A stretch of 21,929 nucleotides of DNA, from the IMG/VR virus record IMGVR_UViG_3300042934_000884, positions 1 to 21,929 of that record; one strand, given 5' to 3'. This DNA comes from a virus. Both the position numbers and the translations under genes were made by a program. Shown here in pieces: positions 5,708 to 13,100 of this stretch. Below the pieces are notes generated by a model. It worked only from the letters and a program-made list of their open reading frames with translations, searched no databases and was not told the origin of the DNA. How positions within the stretch are numbered: the first letter of the stretch is position 1; each line of letters begins with the position of its first letter.

Positions 5708-8155
5708 TTAATCAATCAAATAATCTGCTGAACCATATAATGTTGAATTGCTTGCTAAATTCGAAGTAGTCAATGCCGAATAAGTTTTAGCACTTCCGCC
5801 TTGAGTAAGATATCCAAAGTTAGTACCACCCGATACATAACCGCTCAATTCAGTATAGCCTGTACCAAAAGTAATATTGTCATATCTACCAATTTTCATT
5901 GTAGCCATACCTACTATGCTTCCAGAGGACGCTGCAAAAGGCAACCCTTTTAATTGCACATTACCTGCCATAGCGGCATCTTTTGCTGTCATAGTTATTC
6001 CGAATTCAACGTGTACGAATTTTCCCATCTTATAGTATTTTCCAACCTGGGCACTATAAGTATTTGTTCCTGCTGTAGTCTGACCTGCAAGGATTGGCGT
6101 CCATGAACCCTCATCTGAATATACAAACTTTTGCCAGTTTGACCACGTTCCATTATAACGTGTACGAATGTACATTTCACCTTGACGGCTGCTAGAAGAA
6201 TTTATTATAGTAGCTCTTTGAAATAATCTATCAAGACCAACTAAACCTGTATTATATACTTCGACAATGTATGTATTATCTGAGTCTGTTATAGGAGCAC
6301 CATATCTTGTATAGCACAGATATGTTTTTCCAGTGTCAACTACTGAGTCTAAATTTGTTGCATTTGCTAGGTATGCATATTCCTTTGTTATATCTTGTAC
6401 AATTTTCATACTTTCAGAAATAATTGTTTGACTTTCAATCAATCCATCAATTGCTGCCCCAACGTTTGTAGGATAACTAAACTCAGCACTTGTCTGAGGT
6501 GAAGATGTTGAAGTTATAGCAACTTGACCACCTGGTTCAGCTATCAATGGCGCTGCGTTGGTATCAAGTATTTGAAGTGTTGCAAGTTGATAAATTATCT
6601 TTGTACCTGCAAGTGATGCTTGAGCTGCTGCTAAATTTGCATATGTGCCTTTTGAGACTATCACTTCTAATCTACTTGAATTAAATCTATGTTTTCCAAC
6701 ATTTGTAGTACTGTCAAACGTGCCTAAAGTATTATTCGCAGGAGTAGAAATAGGTGTCATTAATTTAGTTGCAACATTATCTGCTGTTCCTGCGTTTACT
6801 AAATCTGCAAAAGCATCCTCACCAATAAATATAACGTCAATATTGGTATATCCTGTATATAGTTGGTCGACATCTGTTAAAATTAATGTCTTTTCAGCAA
6901 TCCTTTTAACATACTTTTCATCCTCTGTTATCTCATCATACACACCATTAGGAAGTTTATTCAATGTAATTGCTTTACCGTCTAACGTCTTGTATTCAAT
7001 GTCAGTGCCTTTGTATGGTTCGTATGATGTTGCAACTGTGCCCTCTTCAATTTGAAATGTATTTGCCAATGCGTCAAGATTAGCACTTGATGGGGAGCAT
7101 CTTAAATATGCAGCATTTGCAGGAGCAATACTTGCTTTTGGTAAATTTGTTCCCCATACTTCACCCGATATATAATTTTTATTATTGTCATACCATGCAA
7201 GTCCAGCACTTCCTGAGCCCGCTGTAATATTAAAGTAATAAGTTGAACCACTTTTAACGGTGATATAGTCTGTTGCCATATAAGTTGCACTATTTCCAAG
7301 AGCACCTGTAGCAGCCAAAACATAAGCACCAAGCGTAGCTTTGCTCTTATCAAACAAGTTCTTTCCACAGCTAACAGCCTTAATTCCTGTTGAGCCTTGT
7401 AGACTCTCAAAATATGTGCCAAACAGCCTATCGCATGTCGCAAGGTCTGGCTCATTACCTGCGCCATAAATTGCTGTGAGGTCAACCATTCGTGCGTTTT
7501 TTGTGTAGACATTAGTCCAACCACTAGAACGTCTATCCTGCACATTAAACATAGCCGAAGATGATTTTGTGGTTGTACTTGTGAATAGCTTAGATAGTTT
7601 TTCATATTGATTACTCCCGGTATGGTATGTTAACACTTCCGTACTAGAGTAACTATCATTCAAACACACGCTGTTGCTATCACTTTTAACATCAATACTT
7701 GCATAATACTTATGTCCTGCTATCTCAGATAAACCGTATGAGTAGACATTCCCATATTGAGCTGATGCTAACATTGTAAGTACATTACCACTCACAGACC
7801 TCGTTGCATTGCTTGTACTCCAATTGTCTGTAGTTGCAAAGTTACCATTCTTAATCATATTTACAGCACTCATGCCTTTTAACTTCACGTCAAGTTTTCC
7901 ACGTTTTGCTGTTGTTGGTATGTTGTTTACTGTGTTGTAGTTTGCTGCGATTGTTTGTGCTTCTATTGTTCCTATTTGGGTATCCAAATCGTTAATTTGT
8001 GCCCTAATATCTGAGTGAGCTGTGACGTCAATATTATGTGCTTCAACATCACCGCTATTATTTAAAGCTTCTTCTATTGCTGTAAAATTTCTTCCGCATC
8101 TATAGAGGTTTTCTTTGCCTGTCAAGGCGCCTAAAATCTTTTCTAATGTTATCAT
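5708..8155 (-). CDS. Tail fibre / receptor-binding protein with carbohydrate-binding-like modules (815 aa)
   Basis: The product reads as a modular fibre. Residues 1-95 hold an N-terminal attachment region with a VEAHNIDVTAHSDIRAQI repeat typical of phage tail proteins. Residues about 98-250 form a jelly-roll module opening NMIKNGNFATTDNW and ending YFESLQG. Residues about 262-382 form a second module opening NLFDKSK and ending ATSYEPYKG. A linker and helical stretch follow, then a pyocin-knob-like domain (LCYTRYGAPITDSDNTYIV to TWSNWQKF) and a C-terminal beta domain of about 125 residues. The modules suggest binding to cell-surface sugars and host recognition. AGGAGG lies just before the ATG. 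The gene directly follows Dit, where many phages have Tal. Confidence 0.85.
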   Translation of the reverse strand: MITLEKILGALTGKENLYRCGRNFTAIEEALNNSGDVEAHNIDVTAHSDIRAQINDLDTQIGTIEAQTIAANYNTVNNIPTTAKRGKLDVKLKGMSAVNMIKNGNFATTDNWSTSNATRSVSGNVLTMLASAQYGNVYSYGLSEIAGHKYYASIDVKSDSNSVCLNDSYSSTEVLTYHTGSNQYEKLSKLFTSTTTKSSSAMFNVQDRRSSGWTNVYTKNARMVDLTAIYGAGNEPDLATCDRLFGTYFESLQGSTGIKAVSCGKNLFDKSKATLGAYVLAATGALGNSATYMATDYITVKSGSTYYFNITAGSGSAGLAWYDNNKNYISGEVWGTNLPKASIAPANAAYLRCSPSSANLDALANTFQIEEGTVATSYEPYKGTDIEYKTLDGKAITLNKLPNGVYDEITEDEKYVKRIAEKTLILTDVDQLYTGYTNIDVIFIGEDAFADLVNAGTADNVATKLMTPISTPANNTLGTFDSTTNVGKHRFNSSRLEVIVSKGTYANLAAAQASLAGTKIIYQLATLQILDTNAAPLIAEPGGQVAITSTSSPQTSAEFSYPTNVGAAIDGLIESQTIISESMKIVQDITKEYAYLANATNLDSVVDTGKTYLCYTRYGAPITDSDNTYIVEVYNTGLVGLDRLFQRATIINSSSSRQGEMYIRTRYNGTWSNWQKFVYSDEGSWTPILAGQTTAGTNTYSAQVGKYYKMGKFVHVEFGITMTAKDAAMAGNVQLKGLPFAASSGSIVGMATMKIGRYDNITFGTGYTELSGYVSGGTNFGYLTQGGSAKTYSALTTSNLASNSTLYGSADYLID

Positions 8156-8164
8156 ACAACCTCC

Positions 8165-9010
8165 TTAAACTATGTACGTGTTTCTGAAATCAACACTTAC
8201 ATTAACGTTAAAACTTGTTCCCTCGATTGTGATTGTGCTGTCTCCAACTGGAATAGATAAGAATTGCCCTGTAAATCGTGTTATAGCGCTTACTTTTGAA
8301 TTATCAACAACTGTGTAAACAATCATTTTTTCTGTGTCAATATAAACAGTCTCTCCAGCTATCAAATTTGATAGTGTAAAGCTATTTATACCATTGTCTA
8401 TTATTACGCTTGTACAGGCTGTATTTGCGTAAATTTCGATAATAGGGTTTGCTTCGAAGTTTCCATTGTTTGAAATAGCTTTTGCTGTCTGAGAACTTAT
8501 AGCAGGCCATTCTAAGCTATTGGTGAGTACGGTTAAATTGTCTGTGACAGTGAAAAGATTGTCTGTTATTGTATCGTTAAGATCTCCTAACAATTCATAT
8601 TTACAAAAGCTTGCTTTGAAATGAATTGTAATTTCTGTAAATAATTCACCCTCTGATACTTCGATGGCATCAATAACTTCTGCATTATAAAACAGTGTTG
8701 GTTCATCCATAAATATAAGCTTTGAAGTTATTCCTATGAAACTTTTAAGAAATGCTCTTTGCCTGGTCCTTCTTGTTTCAATGTTTATGTCATAAATTCC
8801 TACTATTACATCAATGAAATTATCTTCATACCTATTGTCAAAAGTCTGACTACCGTGCCTTTTGGGCACGATGAAGTCAAACCTGGTCTTAACTGGAGTT
8901 GCATTTCTCACAACGTCAATCAAATAAATGTTATTCAGCAAATCAAATTTAAGATTATCAACTGCAACATCATTAAAAGCAAATCCTCTAACCCTTGTTA
9001 ATTTAGCCAT
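8165..9010 (-). CDS. Distal tail protein Dit (Sipho_tail family)
   Basis: The 281-aa protein matches Dit proteins: an N-terminal domain with the RVRGFAFNDV opening, a central block RTRQRAFLKSFIGITSKLIFMDEPTLFYNAEV, and EITIHFKASFCKYELL at the end of the ring-forming domain. The C-terminal galectin-like half includes GNFEANPIIEI and the LIAGETVYIDTEKMIVY segment. Dit forms a hexamer at the tail tip, joining the tail tube to the hub and fibres. AAAGGAG precedes the ATG. It follows the tape measure gene as expected, but the next gene is the fibre and not Tal. Confidence 0.9.
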   Translation of the reverse strand: MAKLTRVRGFAFNDVAVDNLKFDLLNNIYLIDVVRNATPVKTRFDFIVPKRHGSQTFDNRYEDNFIDVIVGIYDINIETRRTRQRAFLKSFIGITSKLIFMDEPTLFYNAEVIDAIEVSEGELFTEITIHFKASFCKYELLGDLNDTITDNLFTVTDNLTVLTNSLEWPAISSQTAKAISNNGNFEANPIIEIYANTACTSVIIDNGINSFTLSNLIAGETVYIDTEKMIVYTVVDNSKVSAITRFTGQFLSIPVGDSTITIEGTSFNVNVSVDFRNTYIV

Positions 9011-9025
9011 CTATGCAACTCCTTT

Positions 9026-10471
9026 CTATGCAGGCACTGTTCCTCTTTCTTTTGTTCTTTGTAGTCTATGTAGTTCCCTGGCAATTTTTTTAATATCTGA
9101 TTCTTCTCTAACGACAAAACTGTTACCGGTTATAATTACATCTCCGCCACTACTTTCACTGTTTCGATACTTTTTATTTTCATCTTTTGTAAGTATGCCT
9201 TCACCCTCATGAACTTCAGCTATGTAACCATCAAAAGGCACATACGCTAAACCGGAAGCGTGGCTTCCATTTTTCTTTTTATTACCTGAAGATGATGTTC
9301 CAACATCCTTATCTTCTGCATCAGTATCGTTCCAGAATGTAAGCCAGTCAATAGCTTCAGCTATAGCATCAGAAACAGCTTTAAATATATCAACAACTGT
9401 TTCAACAGTTTTTACAATCGCTCCAAATGTTACTTCAACTATGCCCTGGATGAGTGGGAAAGTAGGTTCAATGAACTCCCATAATGCTGATAGTATGGGC
9501 AATAAACCATCTTTGAACAATGTCCATACGGTACTAACCAAATCAAATATTACACCGAATACTGTTTCAAATACTTTTTGTATTGCCGGCCAATTTTCAC
9601 CAACCCAAGTAAATATCGTATCAAATATAGGCAATAAATATTTGCTGAACCAATCATAAGCTACACTTACAACATTACTTATCACTTCAAATGCGGTACC
9701 CACAAATGATTGTATCTCCGGCATGTGATCAGTTACCCATGTAAGCAATTGCATGAAAATAGGTATTAATGATGTGCCTAATTCCATAAACAAACCGTTA
9801 GCCATGGTTTTAGCCTTGTCTATCGCATCTCCAAACTCAGCGCCTGCAGATACGGCTTCATTTGACATTACACCGCCTAATTTAACCGCTTCATCCTTTA
9901 GGGCTTTAATGCCTTCACTACCACCATTCAACATAGGAGCAAGCTCTGCATAAGATTTACCGAATATATCATTTGCTATGGCATTTCGTTCTGTTGTATC
10001 TTCTATATCTGCCAAAGCCATGATTGCGGCATCAAAAGCTCCGTCACTTGTCATGCTGCTTACATCAAGTCCTAACCTTGAAAAAGCTTCAGATGCTGTC
10101 TTACTGCCTTCTGATGCATCTGCAAAAGACTTCTGAGCCTTAATCATTGCGCCTTCAAGTGTCGCTGTTTCCATTCCGGATAACTTAGCTGCATAAGAAT
10201 ACTTTTGAAATTCTTCTGCAGATACACCTGCTTTTTGAGCTGAATCATCAATTGCTCCCATTGCATCTGCAGTTTTAGATGCAACTCCTAACATAGCTCC
10301 ACCAACAACACCGGCAGCAGCTCCAATACCTGCAGCCCATTTGCCGGCTGTCTTTATTCCTTCGCCTAGTTTGCCTGCAAGCCCTTGAGCTTTTTCATCA
10401 GTTTTGCTTATGCTTTCATTTGCCTTGTCAGTATCAATAAATATAGTTCCCATAAGTGTGAATATGTTCAT
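9026..10471 (-). CDS. Tail tape measure protein
   Basis: The 481-aa protein begins MNIFTLMGTIFIDTDKANES and has an Ala/Gly-rich amphipathic stretch (residues about 33-70, GIKTAGKWAAGIGAAAGVVG), a long helical region with SAEEFQKYSYAAKLSGM and a TTERNAIANDIFGKSYAEL motif, membrane-like segments near the middle, and the ASGLAYVPFDGYIAEVHEGE element near the end. All are typical of Firmicutes tape measures. Tail length scales with this protein at roughly 0.15 nm per residue, so a short tail of about 70 nm is predicted. The ATG directly follows the stop of the chaperone T frame, with TAGGTGA upstream. Confidence 0.92.
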   Translation of the reverse strand: MNIFTLMGTIFIDTDKANESISKTDEKAQGLAGKLGEGIKTAGKWAAGIGAAAGVVGGAMLGVASKTADAMGAIDDSAQKAGVSAEEFQKYSYAAKLSGMETATLEGAMIKAQKSFADASEGSKTASEAFSRLGLDVSSMTSDGAFDAAIMALADIEDTTERNAIANDIFGKSYAELAPMLNGGSEGIKALKDEAVKLGGVMSNEAVSAGAEFGDAIDKAKTMANGLFMELGTSLIPIFMQLLTWVTDHMPEIQSFVGTAFEVISNVVSVAYDWFSKYLLPIFDTIFTWVGENWPAIQKVFETVFGVIFDLVSTVWTLFKDGLLPILSALWEFIEPTFPLIQGIVEVTFGAIVKTVETVVDIFKAVSDAIAEAIDWLTFWNDTDAEDKDVGTSSSGNKKKNGSHASGLAYVPFDGYIAEVHEGEGILTKDENKKYRNSESSGGDVIITGNSFVVREESDIKKIARELHRLQRTKERGTVPA

Positions 10472-10759
10472 TTATTCACCTACCTTCATATCTAAAATTC
10501 CTTTAACTTTATTTAAAATCTTTTCCTTGCTTTCTTTTTTAACAGATGAATAAAGCCCATTTTTAAAATCATTGAAACTTATTGTCTCTTGATACGGTAT
10601 CCATCTTAAAAACATTTTGCTTTCAGTTGTTTTTTCTTCAGCTTTGTCAATAAGTTTAATACCATCTTCAAAATCTCTTAACATAACATAATTAATGTCG
10701 CTGTATCTGCTTAGCAGTAAATCAATTACTTCTGTTTCATCAAATTTACTGCACGATTG
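10472..10759 (-). CDS. T-frame of the tail assembly chaperone gpGT (made by -1 frameshift)
   Basis: This frame is read by ribosomes that slip back one base at T TTT TTC (10759-10765). It adds 95 residues (first QSCSKFDETEVIDLLLSRYS) to the first 115 residues of the G protein, giving a fusion of about 210 aa that spans 10472-11103. The part after an internal ATG at 10684 carries the FLRWIPYQETISFNDFKNGL pattern (RWI..Q..(I/M)SF..FK) typical of the T domain in Gram-positive phages. That ATG has no ribosome site, and the frame is open without a stop right up to the slip site, which supports frameshifting over independent initiation. The G-T protein is a chaperone that loads tail tube protein onto the tape measure during assembly. 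Confidence 0.87.
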   Translation of the reverse strand, partial: QSCSKFDETEVIDLLLSRYSDINYVMLRDFEDGIKLIDKAEEKTTESKMFLRWIPYQETISFNDFKNGLYSSVKKESKEKILNKVKGILDMKVGE

Positions 10760-10765
10760 AAAAAA
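10714..10765 (-). promoter_or_regulatory. Programmed -1 ribosomal frameshift signal (slippery heptamer plus stem-loop)
   Basis: In the zero frame the codons are GTT TTT TTC, giving the classic heptamer T TTT TTC (10759-10765). After a 6-base spacer comes a perfect 9-bp stem, GCAGTAAAT (10752-10744 on the minus strand) with ATTTACTGC (10722-10714), and a 21-base loop. The -1 frame is open across the site and continues into the T protein. The G frame stops at 10726, inside the loop. Confidence 0.88.
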
Positions 10766-11103
10766 ACACTTAAGTTATTCTCACTTGCCATTTTTTCGCA
10801 ATTTTCAAATAAAGAATCAATACTTAGTCCAGCAATAGATTTCTCATCCATTTCAAACGGCCCTGATAAAAATTTATATACTTTATCTTCGACACCCATG
10901 TTTCCTGCAGCTTCGATAATAGTTAACATTACTTCGATTCCGATTTGCTTTACATCTTTCTCAGTAACCTTTATACCTTTTTTGTCAGCTTTTTCTTTTA
11001 TTTCTCTACTCTTTGAAAAAAAAGGCTGCAATTCCTCTTTAAGATTTGCAGCCTTCATAACTTTAGTAAAATTGAATATGTCCTGTGTATTTAACTTTCT
11101 CAT
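10726..11103 (-). CDS. Tail assembly chaperone gpG-like
   Basis: The 125-aa soluble helical protein opens MRKLNTQDIFNFTKVMKAAN, followed by a KIGIE-like charged region and VMLTIIEAAGNMGVEDKVYKFL, the usual layout of G-type chaperones in siphoviruses. The slip site lies at codons 113-115 (V-F-F), so most ribosomes make this 125-aa form and a minority make the gpGT fusion. AGAGGTGA precedes the ATG. Its place between the tail tube gene and the tape measure is the standard one. Confidence 0.88.
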   Translation of the reverse strand: MRKLNTQDIFNFTKVMKAANLKEELQPFFSKSREIKEKADKKGIKVTEKDVKQIGIEVMLTIIEAAGNMGVEDKVYKFLSGPFEMDEKSIAGLSIDSLFENCEKMASENNLSVFFNRAVNLMKQK

Positions 11104-11113
11104 ATTTCACCTC

Positions 11114-11716
11114 TTATGCAGCTGGTGTAGGATAATAAATGGCAAATGGCGGACTATCTAAATCAGCATCATCATAGTGACCTGTCAACGTCAACGCTGT
11201 CACAACTTCGCTTTTATCTTGTGTCTGAATACTTAAACCATTTGTATTCAAAACATTGTAAATTTGTATTATAACAGGTTTATCTGAACCGCTTATTGTT
11301 CCTACCCATGTAATATTGTCAATATAATCAGCTAAAGAAATATAATTATTTGCCTTAATCTGTGTATACCCTGGATAATTTACAGCATCTACAGCTGATG
11401 TTGCACTTGCCAGTGATAACTTAAGACTTTCAATCGTTACTTCCAGCATGTTAGCTGTCATAGTTACTTTCCATGAATCAATTACTGTCAACCCCTTTGC
11501 CTCACCTTTTACGCCATCGACTTCAACCTGTCTTACTGTTGGAGTAGCATTGAAGTTTCCTCCGCCCCTGGTAGCACCTAGCAATTTGCCAGCAGTAACG
11601 GCAGTATCATATGTATCTGCCTTTACATCAAAATTCTTAAAAAAAGCTCCGGCATCCAGTACAAGATTTTCTGCTGTCTTGGCCGTATATCCGCTTAAAC
11701 TTTTTAGTAAACCCAT
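11114..11716 (-). CDS. Major tail (tube) protein
   Basis: The 200-aa beta-rich protein opens MGLLKSLSGYTAKTAENLVLDAGAFFKNFD, with a short SLSGY-type N-terminus and then the GKLLGATRGGGNF segment characteristic of Gram-positive phage tube proteins; VRQVEVDGVKGEAKGL and GSDKPVIIQIYNVLNT follow. It polymerises into the rings of the tail tube. AGGAGCGTG lies upstream, and the ATG overlaps the stop of the preceding gene by one base (TAATG), showing coupling. The family resembles phi13/SPP1-type tube proteins; there is no added Ig-like domain at the C-terminus. Confidence 0.88.
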   Translation of the reverse strand: MGLLKSLSGYTAKTAENLVLDAGAFFKNFDVKADTYDTAVTAGKLLGATRGGGNFNATPTVRQVEVDGVKGEAKGLTVIDSWKVTMTANMLEVTIESLKLSLASATSAVDAVNYPGYTQIKANNYISLADYIDNITWVGTISGSDKPVIIQIYNVLNTNGLSIQTQDKSEVVTALTLTGHYDDADLDSPPFAIYYPTPAA

Positions 11717-12087
11717 TAACTCACGCTCCTATCATAAAAATATATATCTATTAGTATCCTTCTTCTCTTGATTATGCTTTTATCATCATCCATTGAATTT
11801 CTTGAATTAACATTTGTAAAAATCAAAAAGCTATCATTGATGTACTTATAATTTTTGAATTTATTAGCAATGCTGTCAGCAATGATTTCAAGCTCTTTAA
11901 TATCATCACTGTAAATATTAACTTCAAGCTGCTTATCTTCCCTTTCACCAACATCAATATCGTCAATTGTGAAGACAGCATAGGGCATGCTCATATCAGG
12001 ATCATATTCTCCATATGAAACATTTGAACATATAGACACGATTTCTGGTTTCATATGCTTTTTAAGTAAATCTGTATTAATAACCAT
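11716..12087 (-). CDS. Tail terminator / tail completion protein (putative)
   Basis: The open frame extends up to 12147, but that would overlap the upstream gene by 71 bases. The ATG at 12087 gives an 11-base overlap and a 123-aa protein starting MVINTDLLKKHMKPEI, so I prefer it; the ribosome site is poor and coupling is likely. The fold signature is a short alpha/beta protein with YAVFTIDDIDVGEREDKQLEVNIYS and a final RRRILIDIYFYDR strand, as in tail-terminator proteins (lambda gpU, SPP1 gp17 type). Position between the HK97 gp10-like gene and the tube protein agrees. The role would be to cap the tail tube and provide the surface that joins the head. Confidence 0.7.
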   Translation of the reverse strand: MVINTDLLKKHMKPEIVSICSNVSYGEYDPDMSMPYAVFTIDDIDVGEREDKQLEVNIYSDDIKELEIIADSIANKFKNYKYINDSFLIFTNVNSRNSMDDDKSIIKRRRILIDIYFYDRSVS

Positions 12088-12508
12088 CACCCATTTCTTC
12101 ACTCTCGTTAATATATCCGAGAGCTGTATTTTCATCTTCAATGGCACTCAAATACATACCTTGAATTTTTATAATTTCCTCAATATTGTTATAAACGGCA
12201 TTTCTTAATGCTCCTACCTTAGGTATTCCTCTCTCCGGAGCTCCCAATTCCTGAAATATACCGTAAAAACCACCTACTTTAAAACCAACCAACAAATCCG
12301 TTTCTCTTTTTCTAACCCAATATTGAATATTCTTGGCCAGCTTTCCGGTTCTTCTTTTAATTTGCTTTCTTGTCATTCGACATACATACTTCCCTGTATC
12401 GCGTAATGCAGCTCTGGTTAGTTCTTTTATTGTATAATTAACTCTGTCAACTTGAGAAACATACTCAACGCCGTTTTTAGTAAACTTAATGGGGCTTGGA
12501 ATAGCCAT
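12077..12508 (-). CDS. HK97 gp10-like head-tail / tail component
   Basis: The frame can be extended to 12538, but the better start is the ATG at 12508, with AAGGTGAT a few bases before it and TAATG overlap with the stop of the upstream gene. That gives 143 aa opening MAIPSPIKFTKNGVEYVS. The basic core GKYVCRMTRKQIKRRTGKLAKNIQYWVRKRE, followed by GFKVGGFYGIFQELG, is the characteristic HK97 gp10 family pattern (a RTG.L..S/N segment then an E..G motif). These proteins act at the neck between connector and tail. It sits in the usual place, between the head closure protein and the tail terminator. Confidence 0.85.
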   Translation of the reverse strand: MAIPSPIKFTKNGVEYVSQVDRVNYTIKELTRAALRDTGKYVCRMTRKQIKRRTGKLAKNIQYWVRKRETDLLVGFKVGGFYGIFQELGAPERGIPKVGALRNAVYNNIEEIIKIQGMYLSAIEDENTALGYINESEEMGDGY

Positions 12509-12819
12509 TACATCACCTTCATTATCGGCTTGCTGCAAGTTAATTCAACAGTGCCCTTTTTAACATTTGGGAATGTCCGAATAATATTGTACACAACGCC
12601 ATTGTATTTTAGCGTATCTTCGTTATTGTATTCAAACTCCCTAACCTCAATCTTCAGTTCCGGTTTCATACCACTTGTTTGAGCTTCGTAAAATTCTTTT
12701 TGTCCAATTGACAAATAGTTACTCAATACTTTTTTTTCAACTGGTGCCTTGACTTTATCGCCTGCATCATCAAAACTTATTTCAAATGAAATCAAAAATA
12801 CTGGTGTAATAAACTTAAT
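12508..12819 (-). CDS. Head closure / head-tail adaptor protein, probable ATT start
   Basis: The frame is open up to 12906, but its upstream ATGs lack ribosome sites and lie deep in the gp6-like gene. AGGGGGTGAT, nearly the ideal anti-16S match, spans the stop of that gene and is followed at perfect distance by ATT (12819-12817) in frame, giving 103 aa opening (M)KFITPVFLISFEISFDDAG. The block LSIGQKEFYEAQTSGMKPELKIEVREFEYNNE and VVYNIIRTF match phage head closure or head-tail adaptor proteins, which are about 100-115 aa long. The role is to seal the connector after DNA packaging. If ATT is not used, the next possibility is a TTG at 12795. Identity is firm, the start is not. Confidence 0.78.
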   Translation of the reverse strand: MKFITPVFLISFEISFDDAGDKVKAPVEKKVLSNYLSIGQKEFYEAQTSGMKPELKIEVREFEYNNEDTLKYNGVVYNIIRTFPNVKKGTVELTCSKPIMKVM

Positions 12820-12823
12820 ATTA

Positions 12824-13081
12824 TCACCCCCTACATATTTGTCTTGCAAGCATATCAAATGCCGGAGAAAATTTAGTTTCTCCGGCATTATTATTAAGAA
12901 GATCATTGACTCCTATTGAAATGCATGCAATTTCCAACTCTGTTGGTATATCTTCTATTACAGCACCGCCGTTAACCAAATACAGTTTGACAGCTGTTAT
13001 TTTACTGTTTATGCTTAAATCTATGTTAGCATCGCTAACAGTAATGCCTAGGTTGTTTTTTACTTCATCCAATAGAGCCAT
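12824..13081 (-). CDS. Head-tail connector (gp6-like / phage_connect family)
   Basis: The 85-aa protein opens MALLDEVKNNLGITVSDANI, then NSKITAVKLYLVNGGAVIEDIPTELEIACISIGVNDLLN. This helical pattern with a short N-terminal LLDEVK..L segment is typical of gp6-type connector proteins that form a ring beneath the portal. GGAAGTG precedes the ATG. It follows the capsid gene directly. Its last third contains a strong hairpin (12858-12889). Confidence 0.85.
   Translation of the reverse strand: MALLDEVKNNLGITVSDANIDLSINSKITAVKLYLVNGGAVIEDIPTELEIACISIGVNDLLNNNAGETKFSPAFDMLARQICRG
12858..12889. repeat. Perfect 13-bp intragenic inverted repeat
   Basis: AATGCCGGAGAAA (12858-12870) and TTTCTCCGGCATT (12877-12889) are exact inverted copies with a 6-base loop. 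The repeat lies inside the coding region of the gp6-like gene, coding for the stretch around AGETKFSPAF. It ends about 28 bases before the ribosome site of the head closure gene. There is no T-run, so it is not a terminator; an RNA-processing, stability or translational-control element is possible. Confidence 0.85.
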
Positions 13082-13100
13082 ATTATCACTTCCTGGTCAA

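Noticed and set aside
10472-10684. Independent 70-aa gene starting at the ATG at 10684
   Set aside because: No ribosome site is present, and the frame is open upstream to the slip site, so it is better read as the T part of a frameshift fusion.
12087-12147. Longer N-terminus of the tail terminator gene (start at 12147)
   Set aside because: It overlaps the gp10-like gene by 71 bases and adds residues with no family support.
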